Source of the DNA: JAKSCF01 sp028279945
GTDB lineage: Bacteria; Bacillota; Clostridia; Peptostreptococcales; JAAYPU01
DNA: 15,044 bases
Assembly: GCA_028279945.1 (NCBI GenBank)
Contig: JANQMT010000084.1
Span: 1 to 15,044, forward strand
Reading direction: 5' to 3'
This document shows, one piece after another, positions 7,271-14,040 of the stretch. The notes under the pieces are model-generated. The model made no database searches. It saw nothing but the letters and a program-made list of their open reading frames with translations, and was not told where the DNA came from. How positions within the stretch are numbered: position 1 is the stretch's first letter; the number at the start of each line of letters is the position of its first letter. Both the position numbers and the translations under genes were made by a program.

Positions 7271-8323
7271 CTAGTATGTAATCATAAAACTTCTTACAAG
7301 CCCAATGAATTCATCATACCCAGTCAAAAACTGTCTGAAGTTAAGATTCACCATACCATAGGTGTCAAATTCTTCTGCTTTCATACCATTTTCATCATAC
7401 GCTTTGATAAAGTCAGGAAATTTTTTCAATTGATTTAAGTGTTTTTCTTGCACTTGCTCATCTATTCTGGATTTGACTTCTATATCTGAGTCATTAAATA
7501 GCTTCTGCCATTCATGTGGCATGGTCATAATCAGGTCTCCCCCTATAAAGGCAGACCAATGATGATGATTTCTAAATGCAGCTCCCAAAAGCTTTGTTTT
7601 ATAATCTCTTTGTTTGTATATGCTATATGCTTTTTTCATAACAGCTACCCCCGCATACTCTATGGCTTCAGGGTCCACAACTATTTTATCTCTACTTACA
7701 ACAAGTTTTAACCAATCGTCCACTCTTCCTATCATTAGCGTACAGACAGGGGTTATGCTGCTATTGGCAAGCCCCTCCGTTTCTCTTCTTTTTAAACCCC
7801 GCTCCACTGCCTCAGCCACTGCTATGGCTTGTGCTACCGAATAGGATATCGTCGCATTAATATTGACTCCTCGATATGTAGCTTCTTCAATTGCCTTGAT
7901 CCCGGCAGATGTTACAGGCACCTTGACTTGGATGTTTTTTGCCAATGTTGTAAAATAAATTGCTTGCTCTACCATTTTTTCTGCATTGTTAAAGTATTTT
8001 GGATGGGTCTGAACGGATATTCTCCCTGTTCCTTTTGCAGAGTCAAATATGGGTTCCAATAGTCTTGCTGCGTCAATTGTCAATTTTTCTATGATCATCC
8101 ACACTATGTCATCTTCTGAGGCTGTAGAATTGCTCTTTATAAGTGTATTGATATAGCCCTTATAGTCATCAAGCTCTGCTTTTACTACATTTTTTACTAT
8201 TACAGGATTTGAGGTTGCTCCTGTAGCCCCCCTTTTAATAGCATAAGCCAATTCCTTCATTGAGCATGAGTCATTCCAGTACTGTGTTGCATATTGTTTT
8301 GTCATTTCTAAAAGTTTTTCCAT
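7271..8323 (-). CDS. Transaldolase-family enzyme (350 aa) with Gln at the usual Glu position
   Basis: This is a class I aldolase-fold enzyme that should form a Schiff base with a ketose or dihydroxyacetone unit. Transaldolase landmarks are ATGATSNPVIVKN (near residue 35-45), the catalytic lysine Lys134 in IQVKVPVTSAG (close to Lys132 of E. coli TalB), NATISYS, and an N-terminal Asp18. The catalytic Glu of classical transaldolases appears replaced by Gln105 (RISVQTHPKYF), the residue type found in fructose-6-phosphate aldolase, so direct aldol cleavage rather than transfer is possible. It starts 37 nt after the aminotransferase stop, behind a purine-rich repeat of GGAAA. As second gene after the -24/-12 promoter it is likely co-transcribed with the aminotransferase. 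Family certain, substrate unknown. Confidence 0.88.
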   Translation of the reverse strand: MEKLLEMTKQYATQYWNDSCSMKELAYAIKRGATGATSNPVIVKNVVKAELDDYKGYINTLIKSNSTASEDDIVWMIIEKLTIDAARLLEPIFDSAKGTGRISVQTHPKYFNNAEKMVEQAIYFTTLAKNIQVKVPVTSAGIKAIEEATYRGVNINATISYSVAQAIAVAEAVERGLKRRETEGLANSSITPVCTLMIGRVDDWLKLVVSRDKIVVDPEAIEYAGVAVMKKAYSIYKQRDYKTKLLGAAFRNHHHWSAFIGGDLIMTMPHEWQKLFNDSDIEVKSRIDEQVQEKHLNQLKKFPDFIKAYDENGMKAEEFDTYGMVNLNFRQFLTGYDEFIGLVRSFMITY

Positions 8324-8360
8324 AGATTGTTTTCCTTTCCTTTCCTTCCTTTCCGTATCT

Positions 8361-9602
8361 TTATAAGTTTCTTTTAACGGCTTCCAATGATTCTGCTATT
8401 GCATTAGCAATATACTCAATATCTTTATATGTATGACGGTAAGCAAGATACCAGTGATGGTCCGGCGTCAGTAAGACTTTTCTTCTGATCATCTCTGTAA
8501 ACAGCTTTGTTGTCATGGCTTCATGTTTTGGTTCGCTTTTGTCAAACAATATAAAGGGCATAACAGGTATACCGGCCGAATGTATTGGAAGACCGGAATT
8601 TTTTGATACTTCTTGAAACTTTTGAGTGAGATATTTTCCTTTTTCCCAGATCTTTTCAACAACATTGTCTCTTTCTAATATCTCTATGCATTTCAAAGCT
8701 GCTACCATTTCTAAACTGTTAGGAAAATAAGTTGCGCTTATGAATATATCTTTTTTATAAACACATTCCATGAATTCTTTCTTTCCCACACATGCACTAA
8801 GAGCATAACCATTAGCTAAGCCTTTTCCTATACAAGAGATGTCCGGCGTCACACCAAAATATTCTTGTCCACCGCCTAATGCCATTCTGAATCCGGTCCT
8901 TATTTCATCAAATATCAAAACAGCCCCATATTGATCTGCTAATTTTCTTATACCCTCTAAATAACCTTCTTCAGGCATTTTTACATCATCACAAAGGTTA
9001 TGGCATAAGGGCGAAGTAATGACAGCTGCTACATCACCTTCTTTAAGAAGCTTTTCAAGTGCATCCAAATCCCCAAAAGGAAATCTAATGGTGTATTTTC
9101 TCATCTCCTCAAGGATACCGGCTGTGGGTTGAACACACCAGTCATGAAACCCATGATACCCTCCCCGCAATACTTTTCTCTTCTCTGTGTATGCCCTGGC
9201 AATACGCACTGCAAGTGATGTTGCATCGGATCCGTTTTTTACAAAAACGCAATTTTCTGCCGAAGGGATGATCTGCGTTAATTTCTCCGCCAATATTTTT
9301 TGTGATTCCTGGCATAATGTAAAACAAAACCCTTTATCAATCTGCTCAAAAACTGCATCATTTATTTCTTTTTCGTTGTAGCCAAGTATGATAGGGCCAT
9401 ACCCACATACCAAGTCAATATAATCATTGCCGTCTACATCTATAAGATGACCATCGTATCCTTTTTCTATAAACATAGGATATTCATCAGGCACGTAAAA
9501 TTTAGGATTTCTGATTCCCATCAATCCGCCGGGTATAACTTTTTTTGCTCCTTCAAATATTTGTCTTGATTTTGTTAGATCTAATTTTGCTATATTGCCC
9601 AT
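8361..9602 (-). CDS. Class III PLP-dependent aminotransferase, glutamate-1-semialdehyde aminomutase-like
   Basis: This fold-type I PLP enzyme should move an amino group between a substrate carbonyl/amine and a keto acid, or within one molecule. Signs are the cofactor region VKNGSDATSLAVRIARAY, GGYHGFHDW, the PLP-ring Asp in LIFDEIRTGFR, and the Schiff-base lysine Lys260 in CIGKGLANGYA. The start at 9602 has AAAGGAG six bases upstream and gives 413 aa. The upstream in-frame ATG at 9635 would precede the transcription start predicted from the -24/-12 promoter (about 9631), so it is excluded. It is the first gene of the catabolic operon. Heme biosynthesis is unlikely because the partners are a transaldolase, an epimerase and a TRAP transporter rather than hem genes. 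A role in degrading an amino-bearing substrate is more plausible. Confidence 0.9.
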   Translation of the reverse strand: MGNIAKLDLTKSRQIFEGAKKVIPGGLMGIRNPKFYVPDEYPMFIEKGYDGHLIDVDGNDYIDLVCGYGPIILGYNEKEINDAVFEQIDKGFCFTLCQESQKILAEKLTQIIPSAENCVFVKNGSDATSLAVRIARAYTEKRKVLRGGYHGFHDWCVQPTAGILEEMRKYTIRFPFGDLDALEKLLKEGDVAAVITSPLCHNLCDDVKMPEEGYLEGIRKLADQYGAVLIFDEIRTGFRMALGGGQEYFGVTPDISCIGKGLANGYALSACVGKKEFMECVYKKDIFISATYFPNSLEMVAALKCIEILERDNVVEKIWEKGKYLTQKFQEVSKNSGLPIHSAGIPVMPFILFDKSEPKHEAMTTKLFTEMIRRKVLLTPDHHWYLAYRHTYKDIEYIANAIAESLEAVKRNL

Positions 9603-9641
9603 ACTTTTCTCCTTTCTATTTAAGACATACCTCATTTATAC

Positions 9642-9656
9642 GCAAAAGCAATGCCA
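9642..9656 (-). promoter_or_regulatory. Sigma-54 (-24/-12) promoter of the catabolic operon
   Basis: On the minus strand the sequence is TGGCAT-TGCTT-TTGC: GG and GC separated by exactly 10 nt, matching the RpoN consensus TGGCAY-N5-TTGC. Transcription would begin near 9631, about 29 nt before the ATG at 9602, with the ribosome binding site CTCCTTT (complement) at 9609-9615 in between. It is the only convincing -24/-12 element I found in the window, which also encodes a sigma-54 activator. Confidence 0.85.
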
Positions 9657-9696
9657 AAAAATATACAAAAACAAACGTTATATTTTAATAGATTTT

Positions 9697-9750
9697 AAAT
9701 TTTTATCAAAACTTTTGAGAATAAAATTCACAAGTTTTTGATAAAAATTT
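9697..9750. promoter_or_regulatory. Inverted repeat upstream of the -24/-12 promoter, candidate activator site
   Basis: AAATTTTTATCAAAACTT (9697-9714) is repeated inverted as AAGTTTTTGATAAAAATTT (9732-9750), differing by one extra base. The 17-nt centre contains TGAGAATAAAAT (9716-9727). The centre lies about 93 bp upstream of the predicted transcription start, a normal position for a sigma-54 activator site. Confidence 0.5.
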
Positions 9751-9798
9751 TATTTATAGTCTATTCCTTATATTGCAAATACTTAAAAAACACAATAT

Positions 9799-9834
9799 TT
9801 GTCTATTTTATTCTCATGAGAATAAAATAGACAA
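9799..9834. promoter_or_regulatory. Perfect 36-bp palindrome, candidate upstream activating sequence
   Basis: Each arm is 18 nt with no mismatch and no spacer, centred on CATG at 9815-9818. The right arm contains TGAGAATAAAAT (9817-9828), the same 12-mer as at 9716-9727, and the left arm holds its mirror copy. The centre is about 185 bp upstream of the predicted start of the RpoN promoter. A dimeric Fis-type helix-turn-helix protein would suit such a site. Confidence 0.6.
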
Positions 9835-9852
9835 TAAGCGTTAGTGTGCATT

Positions 9853-10005
9853 TTATTCATACTTTGATACATTTCTAGTAGATTTAGGTATTAACTGAGA
9901 TTCAAATAATACTTCACGATCACGGGGTACTTTAATAGGAGCCATTAGTAAATTCAATGGTTTTCTTGGAATATCCATCTCTTCGATTTGTGGTTTCTTT
10001 TTCTC
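9853..10005 (-). pseudogene. IS256-family (mutator type) transposase fragment
   Basis: The minus-strand frame is open from 10005 to the stop at 9853-9855. From the ATG at 9978 it encodes 41 aa, including APIKVPRDREVLFESQLIPK followed by STRNVSKYE. The words VPRDRE, FE-QLIPK and RNVS are characteristic of the region of IS256-type transposases ahead of the DDE core. Normal transposases are about 400 aa, so over 85 percent is missing, including all catalytic residues. It ends 18 nt from the 36-bp palindrome. No intact terminal repeats were found. Confidence 0.7.
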
Positions 10006-10778
10006 TCAATTATCGTGTAAGTTACCTATCCTTACATGATAAATGAGTAAAATGTTTTAATTACAGTTCGATGATTTAGCTGCAACTTTTTTATCAGAAC
10101 CATGCATTATTGATTATAAACGAATGTATTCTACTTTTATTATTTCCGAAAATTATTTTGATTTTCTCTCACGGCTCAAACAAGTATCAACACAAATACT
10201 TAAAATTGAGAAAAAGAGAAATACAATGCTAGCTAATCACACTTTACCAAAGGCAAGAATAATACCAATAAACTTTTTTAATTTCATAAGATAAATACAG
10301 TGTTTTGCACATTTTTGATTCATTAATCCGAAAAATCATTCTAAGATTCATACTTTATCTAAGTGCGAATAAATTTTACATGCGATGTACGAAGTACATC
10401 TACTATTGTTAAATTGATTCGTAAGAAAATATAATAACTAGAATAGCCATACATAAAAAAGGGGCTGTTGCGTTAGCAAATAAATTTTGCTGATGCAAAG
10501 CCCTTTATCTCCTTGTTGGAAATATGGTCAATCTTTCTCTACGATAATTGCTTTTGAAGAATCATATGGTGAAATACTTGGTATGATTAGAAAACATTTT
10601 TCTAAGTAAGAATGCTTAAGAAATACAATTTATCTTCATTGGGTATACCTGCTACCTTTGTTATTTTATAAATAAGAGGATGCCATTTTTAAACGTTATC
10701 GACAGCAATTAATAGACTTAAGTGCATTGAATAATATTTGAATTAACTATTTATATTTTAATTAATATAAATAAATGT
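10006..10778. other. Gene-free degraded intergenic region
   Basis: No convincing gene is present in about 770 bp. A + strand frame stays open from 10061 to 10294 (possible ATG 10124, 56 aa, containing TFIISENYFDFLSRLKQVS) but has no ribosome binding site and is unrecognised. A second short frame ends at FSK around 10608. A small palindrome GATGTAC-GAA-GTACATC lies at 10384-10400, and a large hairpin at 10458-10506. Next to the IS256 fragment, this looks like decayed mobile DNA. Confidence 0.5.
10458..10506 (-). terminator. Long hairpin with T-run on the minus strand
   Basis: A stem of about 20 pairs joins GGGCT (10462-10466) with AGCCC (10499-10503) and TTGCGTTAGCAAA (10468-10480) with its partner at 10486-10498, with two single-base bulges and two G-U pairs. 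On the minus strand it is followed by TTTTTTATG, as in an intrinsic terminator. The nearest upstream gene is the phosphatidyltransferase, 270 nt away. The GGGGCTGTTGC start also resembles ends of some insertion sequences, so an IS remnant is possible. Confidence 0.5.
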
Positions 10779-11309
10779 TCATTTTGTGAATATGCTTTTC
10801 CTATTTGTTTGCAATTCATTTGTGGATAGATGTATGAATAATTCTTCAATAGCAGAAATGCTTGCAACCACACAAATTATATATAATAGTACATTTGATT
10901 GGGTAAATGTAAGGGAAAGTGGAAATGCAAATAGCATAAGCCCTGTAATTTTATTCCCATAAGTATGAAGTATTTCAAAGGTTTTATATTTTATATATAC
11001 TATAATCATTGACACTATTCTGATTACTATAATGATAACTATCCAAAGAATGACTTGAACTGTTGGATTGATAGTTGAATATAGTACAATCCCCAGTACC
11101 ACGACCATTATCAAATCTGCAATAGAGTCAAGTTTTTTACCTAATTTACTTACGGTATCGGTTTTTCTTGCTATATATCCATCAATAACATCACTGAATC
11201 CACAAACAAAATAGATGATAAAAAAAGTTAAGCTTAATGGTTTTACAATAACCAATGTCAGAGCAAGGAATATTCTCGTAATTGAAATATAATTTGCTAT
11301 TGAATTCAT
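10779..11309 (-). CDS. CDP-alcohol phosphatidyltransferase family membrane protein
   Basis: This integral membrane enzyme transfers a phosphatidyl group from a CDP-activated lipid to an alcohol, making a phospholipid such as phosphatidylglycerol phosphate. The full family signature is present: Asp40, Asp43-Gly44, Ala47-Arg48, Gly57, Asp61 and Asp65, in DVIDGYIARKTDTVSKLG followed by KKLDSIAD. Several hydrophobic helices follow. At 176 aa it is near PgsA length. GGAGG lies six to eight bases before the ATG. It is divergent in style from housekeeping pgsA copies, and which alcohol it uses cannot be told. The neighbouring patatin-like lipase is on the same strand but separated by 245 nt, so it is probably a separate transcription unit. 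Confidence 0.9.
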   Translation of the reverse strand: MNSIANYISITRIFLALTLVIVKPLSLTFFIIYFVCGFSDVIDGYIARKTDTVSKLGKKLDSIADLIMVVVLGIVLYSTINPTVQVILWIVIIIVIRIVSMIIVYIKYKTFEILHTYGNKITGLMLFAFPLSLTFTQSNVLLYIICVVASISAIEELFIHLSTNELQTNRKSIFTK

Positions 11310-11340
11310 TACATACCTCCAAAATATTAAATAACACTTT

Positions 11341-11346
11341 ATTATA
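11341..11346 (-). promoter_or_regulatory. Probable -10 box for the phosphatidyltransferase gene
   Basis: TATAAT on the minus strand lies about 32 nt upstream of the ATG at 11309. The hexamer 17 nt further up (CTTTCA) is a poor -35 match. Other A/T-rich boxes nearby make the assignment tentative. Confidence 0.35.
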
Positions 11347-11460
11347 CAACATAATTTTAAAAATGAAAGTAATAGTACTTTTGTAGTTTATACCAAATAT
11401 TATTATATAATAACAAAGCAAATTATATAGACTACATATAGATAATAATAATCAAATAAT

Positions 11461-11493
11461 AAAAGTCCTCAAATCTTAGTTAAGAGAACTTTT
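11461..11493 (-). terminator. Hairpin downstream of the patatin-like gene
   Basis: AAAAGTCCTC (11461-11470) pairs with GAGAACTTTT (11484-11493) apart from one mismatch. On the minus strand the stem ends in ACTTTTATTATTTG. It lies about 60 nt after the stop of the lipase gene, which suits an intrinsic terminator. Confidence 0.5.
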
Positions 11494-11554
11494 CTATTTA
11501 TTATTTTAAAGGTATTTATTAATACTTTAAACAAAATGTTATAACGTTAAAATA

Positions 11555-12466
11555 TTAAAACCAATTATCCTTAATCCAATTAATAATTGTCTCCAGATTA
11601 TAATCCTTAGCTAGGAATATCAAGTCAGGAACTCTGGAATACGCATCAAGGGGTACAGGTCCAAATATTTTTGGAATTTCTGGATTTAAGCGATAATACT
11701 GCTCTCTTAAAAGCTGGAAACTATAGTATTCATCAGCCTCTATGGCGCCATCAAACAAGATGTTTAGTAAAGGAAAGGGTGGGTCGGGATAAAAAGCCCA
11801 CTGAAGAGCACCCCATTTAGTTGTATCGGCGGTAATTTCATGAGTACATTTCCCAGTACCAATTGATAATAGATATATATCGTCTAGTGATTCTATATGC
11901 CCTTGCTCACCTCTAGCGGCTGCAATTGCTGCTGTGCTAGGATTATTAGCTATAACTCCCCCGTCAATATGATTGTTATAAGAGGGAAAATAAATAGGGG
12001 CAGCATTACTGGCCATGGCTACATCAATCACCAGCGTATCCATATTAGTAGAACCTGGCAAATTACTATAAAAGACAGGACTCCAACAAGGTTCAGAATG
12101 AGAACCGGTTACACGAAATGTAGGTACCAGCACATTGTAAGACAAATCCGATAGACGTAGATTTTGAGGAAATATTGAACTGAGTACTTTTTTAAGATGT
12201 TCGTTGCTATACTTAGGCCTATGCAATTCCAAATAACTAGGGGTAAAAATGTATTTACCATTACGGGTATATAATTCTACTAGCTGCTGTGGTGAAAGAC
12301 CATAAGCAAGGCCTAAGGCAATAAGGGAACCGGTAGAGGTACCAGCAAAAAGTTGAGTCATATTTATGAATTCAGGAAATTCATTATTTAACCTCTTTAG
12401 TAGCATAGCTGTCAGTACACCCCTAATACCTCCGCCATCAAAGGTCATAATCCTGTACTTCTGCAC
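11555..12466 (-). CDS. Patatin-like phospholipase
   Basis: This is a Ser-Asp dyad lipid acyl hydrolase of the patatin fold. The oxyanion-hole motif is DGGGIRG (residues 10-16), the nucleophile is Ser44 in GTSTGS, and the catalytic Asp168 lies in HIDGGVIANNP. At 303 aa it is a complete single-domain protein. There is no signal peptide or membrane helix, so it should be cytosolic. The start is a GTG at 12466 with AAGGAG nine bases upstream; the ATG six codons in lacks a site. The form resembles eukaryote-like and CapV-like bacterial patatins. CapV proteins serve as cyclic-nucleotide-activated effectors in CBASS defence, but no CD-NTase or E1/E2 gene is beside it, so a general lipase role is equally open. 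Confidence 0.92.
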   Translation of the reverse strand: MQKYRIMTFDGGGIRGVLTAMLLKRLNNEFPEFINMTQLFAGTSTGSLIALGLAYGLSPQQLVELYTRNGKYIFTPSYLELHRPKYSNEHLKKVLSSIFPQNLRLSDLSYNVLVPTFRVTGSHSEPCWSPVFYSNLPGSTNMDTLVIDVAMASNAAPIYFPSYNNHIDGGVIANNPSTAAIAAARGEQGHIESLDDIYLLSIGTGKCTHEITADTTKWGALQWAFYPDPPFPLLNILFDGAIEADEYYSFQLLREQYYRLNPEIPKIFGPVPLDAYSRVPDLIFLAKDYNLETIINWIKDNWF

Positions 12467-12603
12467 AAAAACTCACTCCTTAATCAACCTTTTTTATAAC
12501 TTATGCGGTGATAGGAGAGCATGTGCAAAACAAGACCCTTTGTTTGATTGCATACAATATCGACATATTATACATATTATAAATTTAAAATAGTTGATGA
12601 AAA

Positions 12604-12666
12604 AATAATGAGTTCCCAAAAAAAATAGTTTTAAGGAATTGTTCATATTCTTAAATCTATAATATT
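12604..12666 (+). repeat. Dispersed intergenic repeat, copy A
   Basis: The sequence contains AATAATGAGTTCCCAAAA, then TTTTAAGGAATTGTTCATAT, then TATAATATT. The same order of words recurs at 13321 and in part at 13580 and 14041. It precedes the 142-aa membrane protein gene, and the TATAAT at its end may serve as that gene's -10 box. Confidence 0.5.
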
Positions 12667-12725
12667 GGACAAAAAATTGATATTTGGAACATTTTTTCTT
12701 ATAATTATTAAAGAGGGAGTAAAAA

Positions 12726-13154
12726 ATGAAAAATAAAGCAACAGCAACAATTGTTATTTTATCTATTGTGATTGTTATCGGAGGTATGGTTTTGAATTTT
12801 CAAGAGTTCTTAATGGGAAGCCGTGCAACCGTAAAGAATTTAATTGTCACATTTGCATACATCGCCATTTGGATGTTTATTTTGATAATTAGTATAAAAA
12901 ATAAGAATCATGGACTTATCAAGTATTGTTCTGTATTTTGGCTTATAACACTGTTTTTCTCTATATTAATAGTATATGTTAATATTACAGACGCTTACGC
13001 TGGTTGGGCATTACCTTTTGTAATTTTTTTTTTAGGTCAATGGTATGGAATTTATTTTTTTGTTGGAAGTTTTCTAACGCTTTCTATCATAATGACCTTC
13101 ATATCTTTAATTATGTTTACAACTTCTATTATGTCTCTTAAGCGAACACTTTAG
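12726..13154 (+). CDS. Hypothetical multi-pass membrane protein (142 aa)
   Basis: I do not recognise the family. The protein is mostly hydrophobic, with four or five likely membrane helices (about residues 7-23, 38-57, 67-85, 93-108 and 112-135) and short charged loops (RATVKN, KNKNHG). The C-terminus is basic (LKRTL). GAGGGAG lies about 7 nt before the ATG, a good ribosome binding site. It stands alone between two copies of the dispersed repeat, in sequence markedly richer in A and T than the operon to the left, which points to accessory DNA. Real coding is very likely; function unknown. Confidence 0.8.
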   Translation: MKNKATATIVILSIVIVIGGMVLNFQEFLMGSRATVKNLIVTFAYIAIWMFILIISIKNKNHGLIKYCSVFWLITLFFSILIVYVNITDAYAGWALPFVIFFLGQWYGIYFFVGSFLTLSIIMTFISLIMFTTSIMSLKRTL

Positions 13155-13320
13155 GACTATAATATAAGATAAATAAATCAAGAAAAGAGGAATACACGGA
13201 ATACAAGATTGATTGAAAAAAAATTATTTTTTTTTTAAATTTTAAAGTTACAAAAAAAATACTACTTTTTTTATCATTAGTTATTTGAACAATTATAAAT
13301 GAAATAAATATCCGTTATAG

Positions 13321-13417
13321 AATAATAAGGGTTCCCTAATAAAAAACTTTAGTGAATTGTTACATATCTAAAATATAATTTTAAAGAAATATTTACTATT
13401 GCTTTAAATAAATTAAG
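13321..13417 (+). repeat. Dispersed intergenic repeat, copy B
   Basis: It contains AATAATAAGGGTTCCCTAAT, ACTTTAGTGAATTGTTACAT and AAAATATAATTTTAAAG, aligning with copy A, and then TATTGCTTTAAAT, which recurs in copy D. It lies directly upstream of the 44-codon gene at 13432. The rest of 13155-13431 is poly-A/T-rich with nothing else recognised. Confidence 0.5.
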
Positions 13418-13431
13418 ATAGGATAAGATAT

Positions 13432-13566
13432 ATGAACGTATACGAATGTAATCCATCAGGTTTTTTTATAGTACTTCTATTAATGTTATTAAGACTTGGA
13501 GTAACAATTGGAATTGGAGTTATGATTTATTATTTTTTAAAGAAAATAATAAAACGTAAAATATAA
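13432..13566 (+). CDS. Small single-helix membrane protein (44 aa)
   Basis: The frame begins MNVYECNPSGFFIVLLLMLL, has a second hydrophobic stretch (VTIGIGVMIYYF) and ends with the basic tail KKIIKRKI. This layout of a short polar N-terminus, hydrophobic body and positively charged C-terminus is typical of small membrane proteins, including some type I toxin peptides and holin-like proteins. AGGA lies about 8 nt upstream of the ATG, a modest ribosome binding site. It sits between dispersed repeat copies B and C. No antisense RNA could be demonstrated. Function unknown. Confidence 0.5.
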   Translation: MNVYECNPSGFFIVLLLMLLRLGVTIGIGVMIYYFLKKIIKRKI

Positions 13567-13579
13567 TTTTTTTTATAAA

Positions 13580-13625
13580 ACAAGAGTTCCCAAATCATTC
13601 TTATGGGAATAGTTTCGTTTTAGAA
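13580..13625 (+). repeat. Dispersed intergenic repeat, copy C (short, hairpin form)
   Basis: ACAAGAGTTCCCAAAT is followed 13 nt later by GGGAATAGTTTCG, so AGTTCCC (13585-13591) can pair with GGGAAT (13605-13610). It shares GAGTTCCCAAA with copy A. It may double as a weak terminator for the 44-codon gene. Confidence 0.4.
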
Positions 13626-13645
13626 TCAATAGAGGAGTTGATAAT

Positions 13646-14026
13646 ATGATAAATATACATGATAATGAAATATTGTCATATGAAATTGATTTTAAAAATC
13701 AAAAGATTGTAATTCACACTGAATCAACATTTGAAGAAAATGCAGATATTTTTTTCACTGACGTTTTAACACATTTTTTTGAAACCCAAATTAAGCATAA
13801 TATAATTTTTGATATAGAGAAATATGAATTATTTCAATTTATAGAAGATAATAGAGACTTATTAATATCACAAAAAAAATATGGTTGGCCAACTGACTAT
13901 GATACAATCGAAGAATTAGCCGAAAAATTACAAAAAGAACAATACTTTTATTATATAATTTGTTCCTCGCTTGGTTTATGTGGATGGGTTTTAGCAAAAA
14001 ATTATGAAGTTGTACCTGCCAAGTAA
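13646..14026 (+). CDS. Hypothetical soluble protein (126 aa), immunity-protein-like in character
   Basis: I cannot assign a family. The protein is acidic and soluble, starting MINIHDNEILSYEIDFKNQK and continuing with alternating strands and helices, a WPTDYDTIEELAEKLQKEQY segment and a C-terminal SSLGLCGWVLAKNYEV. Small acidic proteins of this style are common as immunity proteins to polymorphic toxins or bacteriocins in Firmicutes, but no toxin gene is present here, so that is only a suggestion. GAGGAG lies about 8 nt before the ATG, a strong ribosome binding site. The gene is flanked by GAGTTCCC (13584) and, inverted, GGAACTC (14046). Confidence 0.8.
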   Translation: MINIHDNEILSYEIDFKNQKIVIHTESTFEENADIFFTDVLTHFFETQIKHNIIFDIEKYELFQFIEDNRDLLISQKKYGWPTDYDTIEELAEKLQKEQYFYYIICSSLGLCGWVLAKNYEVVPAK

Positions 14027-14040
14027 TCCGATATTCTGAA

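Noticed and set aside
2573..9602. Sulfoquinovose (sulfo-transaldolase) degradation operon
   Set aside because: A transaldolase and an isomerase are present, but no sulfolactaldehyde dehydrogenase, sulfonate exporter or sulfoquinovosidase. The transaldolase is longer than expected and an aminotransferase is unexplained.
10500..10608. Phosphoglucomutase-like fragment (FEESYGE)
   Set aside because: The short match FEESYG recalls phosphohexomutases, but the surrounding residues do not fit and the frame is only about 35 codons long, so chance is likely.
11191..11421. 76-codon minus-strand frame overlapping the phosphatidyltransferase start
   Set aside because: It overlaps the well-supported phosphatidyltransferase gene in another frame, has no ribosome binding site, and its sequence has no recognisable features.
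11555..12466. CBASS or other cyclic-nucleotide defence system
   Set aside because: The patatin could be CapV-like, but no CD-NTase, ubiquitin-like enzyme or other defence partner is encoded within several kilobases.
13646..14026. Immunity gene of a polymorphic toxin system
   Set aside because: Size and acidity fit, but no toxin gene, secretion marker or recognisable immunity family motif is visible, so it is left as hypothetical.
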